DNA of 64,000 nucleotides from Mangifera indica (lineage: Eukaryota; Streptophyta; Magnoliopsida; Sapindales; Anacardiaceae), in assembly GCF_011075055.1 (NCBI RefSeq), contig NW_025401134.1:175366-239365 (forward strand). Direction: 5' to 3'. Position 1 is the stretch's first letter. Each line of letters starts with the position of its first letter. Shown piece by piece: positions 35,583-46,881 of this stretch. The position numbers were made by a program, and so were the translations under genes. Below the pieces are notes generated by a model. That model did not search any database and was not told the DNA's origin. It saw only the letters and a program-made list of their open reading frames with translations.

Positions 35583-37397
35583 ATATCTTCTTTATAAGTA
35601 CTGCCTTTCAAAGGAAAACATCACTAAATTGCCTATTTTGAGCATGCATTTAATTTAAAACAAGTAACAAATTCGTTAAATAGCTAAATAAAACCATATT
35701 TATTAAAATTATAAAATTACTAAAATACCCTTATGAAATTAAATTGGAAGAGTTCAAAAGACGTCAAATCATGAAATGTAAGCTAAAAATCATAATCTGT
35801 GTAGTCTAGTACATAAATGAAATATGAATAAAATAAAAACTAAAAAAGATAAAAATGCCCTTATTACTCTATGCTCACGGATTACTGTTCGTCTCATAGC
35901 CATCATGATCACCTATATCGCATGCATCACGAGCCTTTACTTACTTAGCTTGTTCTCGCTTACACCTAACAGAATGTCTCATGCCTTACTATAACTGAAC
36001 TTTTATGCACGTGGGGTACTAATGTGTACCTAGGCTTTCTATACTATTACTTGGGATGACCTTTAAACTTTTAGCTCAATTATCTCTTTTTTTCCTCTAT
36101 TCTACTTTGTACACATAGGTGTATGTCTATGGACACATAAGGGTGTGTGTTTTTACGTTACTCACACACAACCACTTTGTTGTGGCATCTCTTCGTGTGT
36201 TACTATTAATCGATACATGGGTGTATAACCTACCTCACACGACATGTACTATTCAAGTAATTATTTCACTTTCCTTTTCTATTCCCTTCTCGACCACATT
36301 ACTTTTTAAGGGTATTATGATTATTTCACCAGATACACAGTTATACTAATACGACACATGGGAAGTCTGTATGTCCTAGTTTACCCTTAACTGGTCAGAA
36401 ATGTTTGATCGCTATCAAAGTATCGAGGAACTCAACTAAAAGTTTGGGTGTCATGCATATGATCGTGTGAAGAACCCATAAATTTGATCTTACCTCGCTT
36501 TCCTACTGATTTCTGCCTACTTTTTCGACTAACTTCTCGAGTATATGAGTAACAAAACTACTTCGTAATTACTTCCTAATTTATTCTTCTAATGTTATAA
36601 TTCCTTTCATAACATGAATAACAACACTTAAGATGTATGTATATGTAAAATTTTAGTTCATACTTCAATGCTTTTATTTAATTCTCATGGCCTACCTACA
36701 TACAAATCATCAAATACCTTTCTAACATCATCATAATCTTTTTATCAACCATGCTACCTATACATATATTCACACATATGTATTTGCTAAGAACCCTAAT
36801 AACAAATACAAGAAGTTTATCCACTTTAAATAAGGTCCTTTATCAATATTCATCACGAAGACAAACATAATCATTATCTATCATGTGATATACACCTCCA
36901 ACAGGGAAATCTCCATTAATTCTCATAATGAAATATCCATTAGAGGAAAAACATATGACTTACTTGAAATTCATAGAAAACAATACACAAATAAACCTTT
37001 TTCCCTTTAGGAGTTCTGATGATCGGATTACCAAAAAACATTGCTAAAGTTGCCAAATAAAAGTCAGATGATCAAGCTCTCTTGCTTACTCAATTTTTAG
37101 GGTTTTTGTGCACTTTGGGATTGTGAAATTGTAATCCCAAAAACATAGTGACATGTCATATATAAATTGAAAATGCATTACATATATACGGGTGTGTGCT
37201 CGAGGCACATAAATGTGTATCACTTAAATTTGAATTTCAAGCAAATTCATCTTATCTTATTAATGTGGCATGACACACAGATATGCCGTCATTATACACG
37301 GATGTGTTACATCTATAACCCATATTTTGACTTTTAGAACATGCAAACTCAAATAAAAAGGTTATCTTACCTTTAAGACATACCTGTAGGTGTTACA
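35583..37397 (-). mobile_element. Gypsy 5' LTR (~1.8 kb) with adjacent primer site
   Basis: On the minus strand the LTR starts at 37397 as TGTAACACCTACAGG, a common Gypsy start. It ends near 35583, where a decayed primer site (GTTAGTATTAGAATATGATTTTGG, about 35585-35562) resembles TTGGTATCAGAGC. The LTR is rich in CACA/TGTG runs around 36100-36250. The fragment at 24060-24811 is a relative. Confidence 0.55.
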
Positions 37398-37464
37398 CCT
37401 TGTTTATCTTAGGTTGTTGACATAGGATGTCGTTCTTATATTTGTTCTGATATATAGGTATTTT

Positions 37465-38800
37465 AAGGATTTAGGGTGCCATTAACTGGTAGTCTAATGG
37501 AATTAAAAATTCTAAAAAAATATCAAAGATCCTAAAACCCATCCAGGATACCTATTTTAATGCATAGATTCACAAATATATTAAACACTCATAGGGTGTT
37601 TAGAAATTATACTTGTGTTATTGGCTCCTCTAAGACTTCATGTGGCTATGTAATGATCACTATCTAACCCTTTTGAGGTAGCACCTTGGTATGCATATAG
37701 AGCACAAATGAGGGTCGATTTATAAAAAAGGCTACTAAGGTTTCTATCGACTGGATCTTGGAAATTAGAGTACAACAATGGAGTTTACATCGACAAGATT
37801 CTAGGTATAAAGATATATGTTTAGGATTGTTATGATATAAAAAATTTGACTCAAACGAAACATCTTTATCTATAAGGTATGCATGAATCCTAAGTTAGTT
37901 AGGACTCTAACTACTTAGGTGATAAGGTATCCAAAAGTTCTTATTAAATTAAGACTTTTAATTATTGAAAGTTTTAATACATAAGAATCTTAATTAAATT
38001 AGGATTCTAACTCAACTTAAACTTTTTATTAAACAAGAACTTTGAATTTATTGAAAGTTTTAACGCATAGGAATCTTGCTTAAATTAAGATTCCAACTTA
38101 ATTTAAACTTTATATCAAACAAGGACTTTGAAGAATCCTTGTTTAACTAAAACACCTTACCCACGAGTTATCTTAACTAGTTAACTCGTATCCCATCATT
38201 TGGCGTTGCTCGATTAGACTCCTAAGTAGGTCCAATTGAAACCATGCAGTGCAGTTGCATGATGCCACATGGCACTGTGCATACCAAATGATTATAATCA
38301 AAACACATCCATATGTTTCTTTCTTTCCATAATCTTAGGATTGTTGTCAAACGATCTTTACCTCTTGGTTCATATTAACCCTTTAATATGTGTAACTCAT
38401 AAGCTCTCTATTAAGTTGGTGGTGTTTGAATTTGGATTGAATTCAGATATAGGCCAAAATTGACCTTTAGTAAAGTGTCATGGCTACTCAGATGATAAAA
38501 TGTCAATGAATATCTTTATAAGCTTTTATAACATTGTAGTTATATGTAATTTAATCCTTTTGTCAACTGATATCTCTCGAGGCTGAGACATAGAAATATG
38601 TCTATCTTAGTAGTTCCTCGATATGAGCGGATACACATTCATGACTTATACAAATTAGATTATAACCTTATCCTACTATGGCTACAGATTCAAGCAGTCA
38701 TAATTGTCTTTCATCATTAGCATATGAGATATATTTTCTTATGCTCAAGAATGATAAATCCTTTATTGATCAACCATGGCCTCCTTATATATCATGATAC
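37465..38800 (-). mobile_element. Truncated Copia LTR (copy 3)
   Basis: This is homologous to 15205-16540 (for example GATCCTAAAACCCATCCAGGAT, AAACACTCATAGGGTGTTTAG and GAGCACAAATGAGGG). It stops at about 38800, so the part corresponding to the LTR 5' end is missing. It adjoins a Copia protease fragment. Confidence 0.6.
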
Positions 38801-39472
38801 TGTCATCTAAAAACATATCTAGGTGAGAGTATCAGAGAACAGTTTCCTATGACATCAACTGTAACTCTTACTCTATTCACCAACTATAAAGTGATTTCAC
38901 CTTTGGATAATACAAAACTATTTTATAGATCATGTAATGATACACTTATGTGAGATGTAGTTGCTGAATCTAATATCTAGGATTGATAATTTGAATTAAC
39001 ATTTAACTCAAATTCTATCACAAATGATAGAAATATACCTGTTTTCTTTTCCTTCAAGTTTTAAAGGTCAAGAGAACAATTCATTTTCTAATGTCTATCC
39101 TTTTGTATTCATTTTCTAAGGTAAAGAGCACTGCCCATCACCCTTAGAATTCTCTGTATTGGTTCCAACTTTCTTGAAATTCTTTTAATTTGGTCAAAGT
39201 TTTGGACCTTTCTAAGGTTGTTTCTGATTCTTCCTTGTTCCATTAGTGAAAGAAATGTTAACTTCCTCGTGACCTTTTCTTAGCTTATAAAACTCCTAAA
39301 TCTCATGCAAAAGCTCTAGAAACGTGTAATCAATTCTATTTAAATTATAGTTTGTTATAAGCGACTTATAGCTATTTGGGAGAGGATCCAAAGGGTTAGC
39401 AAAACTGGTAAAGCATTAGAACTTTCAAGGTGAAGGCTTAAGTTTGCACATCTATCACACTTATGAAACCTT
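38801..39472 (-). pseudogene. Copia gag/protease fragment, left side of the SIRE insertion
   Basis: Minus-strand frames give a degenerate protease region (SNYISHKCIIT and similar, about 39000-38830) preceded by a lysine-rich gag end. The same gene continues at 50107 on the far side of the 10.6 kb insertion. The insertion duplicated acctt, at 39468-39472 and 50107-50111. Confidence 0.5.
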
Positions 39473-40919
39473 TGTAGGATCGAATGGCCTAAGAGGGGGG
39501 TGAATTAGGCAATTTTAAAACTATCTTTACCAAATTTGAGAATTAAAACAATTTATTCAAATCAAATAATGTTACCTATTTTTAATCCAATGTATGAAAA
39601 TAACTAAAATATTTCAAATAATCAATACAATCAAAATAACATAACATAAAATATAAGTTTAAGGGAAGAGAAAATCAAACACGCGATGTATGGTGGTTCG
39701 GCCCAACTCAGCTTACGTCCACTCCTCCAAGCTTTCTCCCTTGGAGTATTCCACTAATCCTTGGTTGACTAAAACCTCAACCAAGCTTTTCTTCACAACC
39801 AAAATAGCTTCCAAGGTGCTATTAACCTTTACAAATGTTGAAACTCAATTTCTCTCACAAGAAATTTTCTAATCTCTCCAAGAGTGAACCTCACTCTTTT
39901 ATAACACGAATTTTAGTATGAAATTAGAATATGATCTCTCTCAAGAGTGTATATGAAAGTTAAAGCTTAGTACAACCCAATGCAAATGAAAATACAAAAT
40001 GTATGAGCAAGGGTTTTGATTAGAGAGAAGAATTTGCAAGTAAATAGCTCAAGATTAATTTGCTCTCAAATATGTGAAAGTTCTTGGTGGCAAAAAAAAA
40101 ATTCTTTTCGAACAAAATTGATTGGGTTTATATAGGGGAAAATGAGGAAAGTTACCATTGTGCACAAAGATAGTCGTTTTAATTTTCCAGAAAATGCACA
40201 ATTCAGTCGACCGGATGGAATTCGGTCAACTGGATGTGACGTGGCACTTCCGTGGAGCTTACGTGGCACTAGCTGTTAAAAAAATTCAAACCAAAATTCG
40301 GTCGATCGAATTTAATTCAATTGACCGAATTTCTGAAGCCAAAATACATGGCTTCTGGATAATTCGGAAGCTGATTCGATCGGTGAAATTCGGTCGACCA
40401 AATTTTATTACATTTTACCCCCAGAATTTTCAAAAATAATATTTGACCCCTAAAACTTTCAAAAGTGACAATTTAACCCATTTTTGAAAATTCTTTCAAA
40501 ACCAACTTTAAGATATGAAAATGTAGTTCACAAAACTTCATCATTTTAAAAAAATTAGTAAACTTTGGTGAAAGAATTGGCTTAAACCAATAAGTTTGAA
40601 AAACAACATTTTAACCCAAAATGTGAAAGATATGAAAATGAGTTTTCAAGTGAGCTATCCTATGCAAATAAATATTCTAATCAAAACGAATGCTCTAAAT
40701 TACAAATATATCTACCTAACACTTGAGTTTTTCTTCAAATCTTCAATAATTCTTCAATTGACTCTTCTCTTTTATTTCCATCTTGAAATTCCTTCAAGTG
40801 CATTAGATAAATCCTTGCAATCTAAGCGCACACTCAAGTAAAATCATTAGTCAATATGTTTAGGGACATATTAGTTTGTTATCATTAAAATAAGAGCATA
40901 ATGACTTATTGAGTCAACA
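39473..40919 (-). repeat. SIRE-type 3' LTR
   Basis: It runs TGTAGGATCGAATGG to TTGAGTCAACA on the plus strand. It contains several TTCGGTCGA(C/T)CGAA palindromes (for example 40294-40313). Compared with the other LTR it has one extra tract of ~21 bp near 40310-40330. Confidence 0.93.
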
Positions 40920-40933
40920 ATCTCCCCCTTTTT
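40920..40933 (-). other. Polypurine tract
   Basis: On the minus strand AAAAAGGGGGAGAT lies directly before the 3' LTR. This is the expected position and composition for the plus-strand primer of reverse transcription. Confidence 0.9.
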
Positions 40934-41456
40934 GATGATGACAAACACATATGTACTTCAAGGAATTTAGTAAAATATATCAATGAATGTATTTCCTTGA
41001 AGTTAAGAAACACTTGATTTTAAAAAAAATTTGCAAGAGTTCGCCTTAAAAAAATCAAGTTTCCTACCCCTGAATATATGCAAATAATAATATGTTCAAC
41101 ATTAATCTCATCAATCACATATATCCTCATCAAAATATCCACAACATATATCTTTATCAAGATATCCATAATATCAACGAAATGAAAGTATCAACCATCA
41201 ATCAAACTTTTCTCCCCCTTTGTCATTATAAAAAAGAATAAGGCAATGGATAAAATGAGATGAGCAAAGAGATAAAATAAGGGAAAGGTAAATGAGCACC
41301 AAAATGGTCCAAAAAGAATCATCAAGACAATGTCAAAATATATCGATACTCATCCAGAACCATAGCAATGTATAAAGACAATGTCTAAACCAGCAAAATA
41401 AGAGTATATAATGAAAGTCCATACATAACAAAAAGATAATGAAACATATAAATAAA
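40934..41456 (-). other. Untranslated region between ORF3 and the polypurine tract
   Basis: It is AT-rich and holds no convincing gene. An overlapping frame at 41845-41333 is leucine-rich but lies in the shadow of the extra ORF and is not supported. Confidence 0.5.
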
Positions 41457-42758
41457 CTAAGAAGGTGGAGGAAAACGACGAAGAAGCTTAGCGATGCCTC
41501 CTCGAAGCTCATCAATGCCTCCTCGAAGATCGACAATACTGGCACGAACATCAGTAAAATCAGACAGAACCTCAGCACAAAAATCAATAAAATTCGAGCG
41601 AACCTTAGCAAGCTCTGTAGATAAAAGAGATATACGATCAGTAGCTGAGGCGGTGGTCGGCTCAGCAGATGAACTCGCTCCAGTAGCCATCCGAGATCTC
41701 TTACCAGAAGTACGCGCCTGGAACTCAAAAAAGTCTCGGTCCTCATCTGCCTCATTGTCAGTGTTATCAGTATCAACTGGAGCAGCAGGAGCCTGGGGCT
41801 CAGCATCCATATCAGTGCCTGGATTGGCGGCAACCTCTTCTCCACCAGGTACTAGCTCAGAAATATGACGCCAGACATCATTGTGCTGTCGGAAGCCCAT
41901 AGCACGGAGGTTTGAAGCAGTATAAGGATTAGCAGCTGGCTCGATATCTGGCTCGATATCTGGCTCTTCAAGGAAGGAAACGCCCACCTCCGAAAGAATC
42001 AATGTGATAATAGGGGCATAAGGGAGAAGATGGGTGCGATAAGATAGTGTGGAGACCATCAAATCAAAGATGACATGACAAAGGTCTATAGGAGACCCCT
42101 GGAAAAGATGTGAGAGCAGATAGAAGTCAACCGTGCTGACTTCATTGAAATGGCCAGATTTTGGTGCAAGAGTATAGCCAATAATGTTATGAAGTAGACG
42201 GGCTGATAGAGTGAGATGCCTATGGGGTGGACGAAAGACTATATCAAGGTCAGGATTGCCCGTCATAGCTCGAAGGGCATTAAGATATAATGGGTCAGTA
42301 AAATGCCACCCTCGGGGGGGAAGAAGAAGACCACGGACAACTGGAAGACCTAAGGTGACACGAAGGCTAGCAGGAGAGAGATGAATGTCATGGCCTCGGA
42401 TGAAAGAGGTGGCTTCATTATGAAGCTGATCAAACACCATGTTCGCATAAAATTTACGAACAAGGGTAGGATAGACAAAACCACCCAAGGTGACAAAACG
42501 AGTCCATCTTAATCTATCAAAAAGAGGCCTAAGGTGGAACTGTGCTAGCAAGTTAAAATCGACTCTTTGAGTTTTACACAAACCACGACGACTATAGCGT
42601 TCAGCAAAAGTCGCAACAACTTGGGCGGAACAAAAATGAGTCTCATCAAAGGGAGCCTCGGAAGGCTCACCTTGAGCAATAGGTGCTAAAGAGCTAGTTC
42701 TAATATTTCTAGATGGCCTAGGGGAACGCCTAGCACTACTACGACGAGTGGTAACCAT
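41457..42758 (-). CDS. Extra ORF (ORF3) of the SIRE-type element, plant-transposon-protein-like
   Basis: This is an intact frame of about 433 codons, starting at ATG 42758 (MVTTRRSSARRSPRPSRN). An in-frame ATG nine codons upstream is possible but less likely. The first ~30 residues are Arg/Ser/Pro-rich and could be a nuclear or nucleic-acid binding signal. The central part (about residues 70-270) has LVRKFYANMVFD, HDIHLSPASLRVTLGLPVV and LTLSARLLHNIIGY. I recognise these as the pattern of the 'putative plant transposon protein' family often found in SIRE-like elements. Residues about 270-350 are acidic. The C-terminus (about 370-430) has repeated LRGGIDELRGGIAKL heptad-like units that could form a coiled coil. 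No signal peptide or obvious membrane segment is seen, so calling it envelope is not justified. It alone is undamaged while gag and pol are broken. Confidence 0.8.
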   Translation of the reverse strand: MVTTRRSSARRSPRPSRNIRTSSLAPIAQGEPSEAPFDETHFCSAQVVATFAERYSRRGLCKTQRVDFNLLAQFHLRPLFDRLRWTRFVTLGGFVYPTLVRKFYANMVFDQLHNEATSFIRGHDIHLSPASLRVTLGLPVVRGLLLPPRGWHFTDPLYLNALRAMTGNPDLDIVFRPPHRHLTLSARLLHNIIGYTLAPKSGHFNEVSTVDFYLLSHLFQGSPIDLCHVIFDLMVSTLSYRTHLLPYAPIITLILSEVGVSFLEEPDIEPDIEPAANPYTASNLRAMGFRQHNDVWRHISELVPGGEEVAANPGTDMDAEPQAPAAPVDTDNTDNEADEDRDFFEFQARTSGKRSRMATGASSSAEPTTASATDRISLLSTELAKVRSNFIDFCAEVLSDFTDVRASIVDLRGGIDELRGGIAKLLRRFPPPS

Positions 42759-43804
42759 GACTGCAAAATACGATGATATATACAATAACTACAAAATCTA
42801 ACGACTTATGCAAACAGATTACAAACTGAAAATTTTTAAAGGATAAAACAGAGAGCTAGAAAGGAAATACCACACAAAACACGATGAAATGTGACAAAAA
42901 GAAATGCTACGTCAAATGTACGTATAAGGGCAGAATCGTCATTTCGCACAAACGAACCCGAATTGGAAAACTAACTGCACACCTCAGTAGGAGAGGATGA
43001 GAGGATGACAGTGGTGTATTCGAAAGTAAAAAGGGTCGACCGAAAGGGGTATATGTGGAAACAAATCCGAAAATGGGTATGGAATTTGGGGGTTTTTGAT
43101 GGAAAGCTAATGTGGACAAATTGATGCTTGGAACTTGGAAGAAGGATGCCGGGAGTGATGATTCTGTGATCAATTTGATGAAAACTCAGCAAAATTTGAG
43201 GATTTTGGATGAAATTTAAAAAAACCTAGGGTTAGGGTTTAATGAGATTTTGGGGAAATTTTTGGGTAAAATATGGTGTTTTGGAAGGGTATTTTGGTTT
43301 AAAACAAGTAGAAATGATGTAGGGAATTGATTTGATGCAACAATGTCAAGTTTAAAGTGGATTAAGCAAGAATGGAGCAAAAGAGGTTGAAGAAAAGTGC
43401 CCTTTTAACGCTGGAATTCGGCCAATTCGATCGACCGAATTCTAGAAAATTCGGTCGACCGAATTTTGCAGAAAATTCGATCGATCAGATTTTGCAATTC
43501 AGCAGTCGAATTTGCAAAATTCTGGTCAACTTGTTTTATGCATTTTGTTTTCTCAATTTGAACATATATGAGTCCAAATGATTCAACTATGCACTGTTTA
43601 ATCAATCATGCATGAAATTCAATGCAATTCGATGCAAAAATATGATGAAAATTTAAATCAAGCATGTTAAAATCAATGCAATAATAATTGATACAAAAAG
43701 AAACATCAAATATGATCAAACATTAAAATGAAGCATAAAGCATATATTGACATTTTCAATTCAAGCAAAAACACCATAACCACAATGATATGTAAGTGCA
43801 AATG
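42759..43804 (-). other. Spacer between pol and ORF3 with palindromes
   Basis: No gene is seen. The interval 43424-43490 holds three tightly spaced TTCGRTCGA(C/T)CGAA-type palindromes. One is the perfect 20 bp AAATTCGGTCGACCGAATTT at 43447-43466, the same word found in the LTRs. The spacer might carry a promoter for ORF3; that is inference. Confidence 0.55.
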
Positions 43805-46800
43805 CTAATATGGTGATTCCATGATCCCAAGCTCACCTCTAAGTTTGCAAAAACGTTCTTCCCTAAGAGGTTTTGTAAAAATATCCGCAAGTTCATTTTC
43901 GGTGAATACAAAGTCAAGACAAATATCACCTTTTTGAACATGATCTCGAATAAAATGATATCTAATTTCTATATGTTTGGTTCGAGAGTGTTGAATGGGA
44001 TTTTTGGATAAGCTAATAGCACTTGTGTTGTCACACAAGATTGGAGTTTTAGATAGGCTAACTCCATTATCCACAAGGCTTGAGCACAACAACTACCGGC
44101 GGCAATATATTCCGCTTCCGTGGTTGATAAAGCTACGGAGTTTTGTTTCCTTGAAAACCATGAAACTAATGCATGACCTAGAAAATGACAAGTACCACTA
44201 GTACTTTTTCTATCGACTTGGCTTCCGGCAAAGTCGGCATCCGAATAGCTCACTAGGTCAAAAGACGTTTTTCTAGGATACCATAACCCCAAAAATCTAG
44301 TACCATGTAAATATTTGAAGATTCTTTTAAGGGCTTTTAAATGAGATTCCTTGGGACATGATTGGAATCGAGCACACAAGCACACACTAAACATAATATC
44401 GGGTCTACTAGCGGTTAAATATAAAAGAGAGTCAATCATACCTCTATACATTTTAACATCAACATTTGGCCCACTCTCATCTTTAGTGAGCTTGATAGTT
44501 GAACTCATTGGTGTGCTTGAAGCTTTTAGTCCTTCCATGCCAAACTTCTTTAATAAGTCCTTGATGTATGAAGATTGGTTGATAAAAATACCCTCTTTGC
44601 TTTGCTTGATATTAAGTCTGACAAAATACTTGAGTTCTCCCATCATACTCATTTCAAATTCTTTGCTCATGAGGTTAGAAAATTGTTCACACAAAGAGAC
44701 ATTAGTAGATCCAAAGATGATATCATCAACATAAATTTGAACCAAAAGAATATCATTTTCTTTTCTCTTAATAAACAATGTAGTATCTACTTGTCCAATG
44801 CAAAAGTCTTTTTCAAGCAAGAATTTACTTAAACGTTCATACCATGCTCGGGGTGCTTGTTTTAAACCATAAAGAGCTTTTTGAAGTTTAAAAACATGGT
44901 TTGGGAAATCATGACTTTCAAACCCGGGAGGTTGTTCAACATAAACTTCCTCCATGATAAATCCATTTAAGAAAGCACTTTTGACATCCATTTGATATAA
45001 AATAAAATTTTTGGAGCATGCAAATGCCAAAAGCATCCTAATGGATTCTAGTCTAGCTACCGGTGCAAAAGTTTCTTCAAAATCTATTCCCTCCTCTTGG
45101 TTATAGCCTTGAGCCACTAATCTAGCTTTATTTCTAACAACCACTCCGGATTCATCCATTTTGTTTCTAAAAACCCATTTTGTGCCAATAACGGATTGAT
45201 GATTCGGACGAGGGACTAGTTCCCAAACATTATTTCTTTCAAATTGATTTAGTTCCTCTTGCATGGCTAAAATCCAAAATTCATCATTTAATGCATCATG
45301 AAATGTTTTTGGTTCAAATTGTGAAAGAAATGCTAAATTATTACAAAGATTAAAGGCTGATCTAGTTTTAACACCTTGATTTTCCTCACCAATAATTAAT
45401 TCTTTAGGATGAGCATTTGCATACCTCCAAGCCTTAGGAAGATCTTTATCTTTATCTTCTTCATGTTCTAGCTCTTGTTTTGCTTCATCCTTATCATCAT
45501 TTGGTGAATCATGAATTTCTGTTTGGTCATCATTTTTAACTTGATCATCATCAATATCAACTTGCACACTAGTTAAAGGATTAGATTCATCAAAAATAAC
45601 ATGCATGGATTCCTCAACTACTAGTGTCCTTTTGTTAAACACTCTATATGCTTTGTTAGATGATGAATATCCAAGAAAAATGCCAATGTCCGATTTTGAA
45701 TCAAATTTTCCTAAGTTTTCTTTTGTGTTCAAAATAAAGCATTTGCATCCAAAAACTTTAAAATAACCAATATTTGGTTTTTTGTTTTTCCAAAGTTCAT
45801 ATGGAGTTAAATCTAAAGATGGTCTTATTAAAACACGATTTAAAACATAACATGCGATGTTTACGGCTTCTGCCCAAAAATATTGAGGTAAAGCTTTTTC
45901 ATTTAACATGGTTCTAGCCATCTCTTGAATTGTCCTATTCTTTCTTTCAACAACACCATTTTGTTGGGGAGTTCTAGGACAAGAGAATTGATGTTCAATA
46001 CCATGCTCATCACAAAAGTTTTCGAATAAATGATTTTCAAATTCTCCCCTATGATCACTTCTAATGCAAGAAATATGCATTTCTTTTTCTTTTTGTATTT
46101 TCTTGATAAATTTTGAAAATGCATGGAGAGCTTCATCTTTTGATGCAAGAAAAAGTACCCAAGTGAATCTTGAAAAATCATCAACAATAACAAAAGCATA
46201 ATGTTTTCCACTTAGGCTTGCGGTTCTTAAAGGACCAAAAAGATCAATATGAAGAAGTTGTAAAGGTCTAGATGTAGAAATATGAGTTTTACTTTTAAAA
46301 GAATTTTTTGTTTGTTTACCAAATTGACATGCATCACAAATTTTATCTTTAATAAAATCTATTTTTGGAAGACCTTTTACAAGCTCCTTCTTGGAGATTT
46401 TTGAAATCAAGTCCATGCTAGCATGACCTAATCTTCTATGCCACAACCAACTATTTTCATACAATGCGGAGAAACATAGATTTTCATGAGATGCATTTTC
46501 TACATTTATAGTGTAAACATTTCCATCTCTATTTCCTACACAACTTGTTTTTCCATCATTCATATTTTCTATAGTGCAACTATTTGGCTCAAAAATGACT
46601 TTAAATCCTTTATCACATAGTTGACTAATGCTAAGGAGATTATGTTTAAGACTATCTACCAAAAGAACATTTTCAATGATAATATGAGAATTGTTACCAA
46701 TATCTCCAATGCCAATAATTTTACCCTTCGCATTGTCTCCAAAGGTGACATGACCTCCATCTTTCTTGCTTATTGTCGAGAAAAGTGAGATTTCTCCGGT

Positions 46801-46848
46801 CATGTGTCTTGAGCAAGCGCTATCGAGGAACCATTTGCTTTTCTTCCT
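43805..46848 (-). pseudogene. SIRE-type pol (protease, integrase, RT, RNase H), frameshifted near its end
   Basis: The open frame runs to 43969; counting residues from the Met at 46803, domains follow the Copia order. The protease site [10 protein letters not shown] lies just upstream (46833-46804). Residues 121-175 hold the integrase zinc region (WHRRLGHA ... CDACQFGKQ). Residues ~180-350 hold the integrase core (HIDLFGP, SDHRGEF with Arg for the usual Gly, [15 protein letters not shown]). Residues ~520-760 hold the RT (YVDD at 44733-44722). Residues ~870-920 begin RNase H ([19 protein letters not shown]). Near 44085 the frame is lost and the RNase H end continues in another frame to 43805 ([15 protein letters not shown] ... 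ADIFTKPL). A short deletion between direct repeats would explain this. Upstream it shares its frame with gag, separated by stops. Confidence 0.9.
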
Positions 46849-46881
46849 TTTATTTTTAGGTTCCTAAACACAATGGAAGAT

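Noticed and set aside
39690..40439. Several short frames inside the SIRE LTR, repeated at 49271-50028
   Set aside because: They fall in both LTR copies and carry no protein features.
41333..41868. Leucine-rich minus-strand frame (41845-41333) and plus-strand frame (41494-41868) over ORF3
   Set aside because: Both are shadows of the intact ORF3, which has domain-like content and a better start.
41457..42758. Calling ORF3 an envelope gene
   Set aside because: Its position fits an envelope-like gene, but I see no signal peptide or membrane span; the plant-transposon-protein-like core is a better description.
42758..42785. Earlier ATG of ORF3 at 42785
   Set aside because: The nine extra residues are not basic or conserved-looking, and the ATG at 42758 begins the typical MVTTRR-type start.
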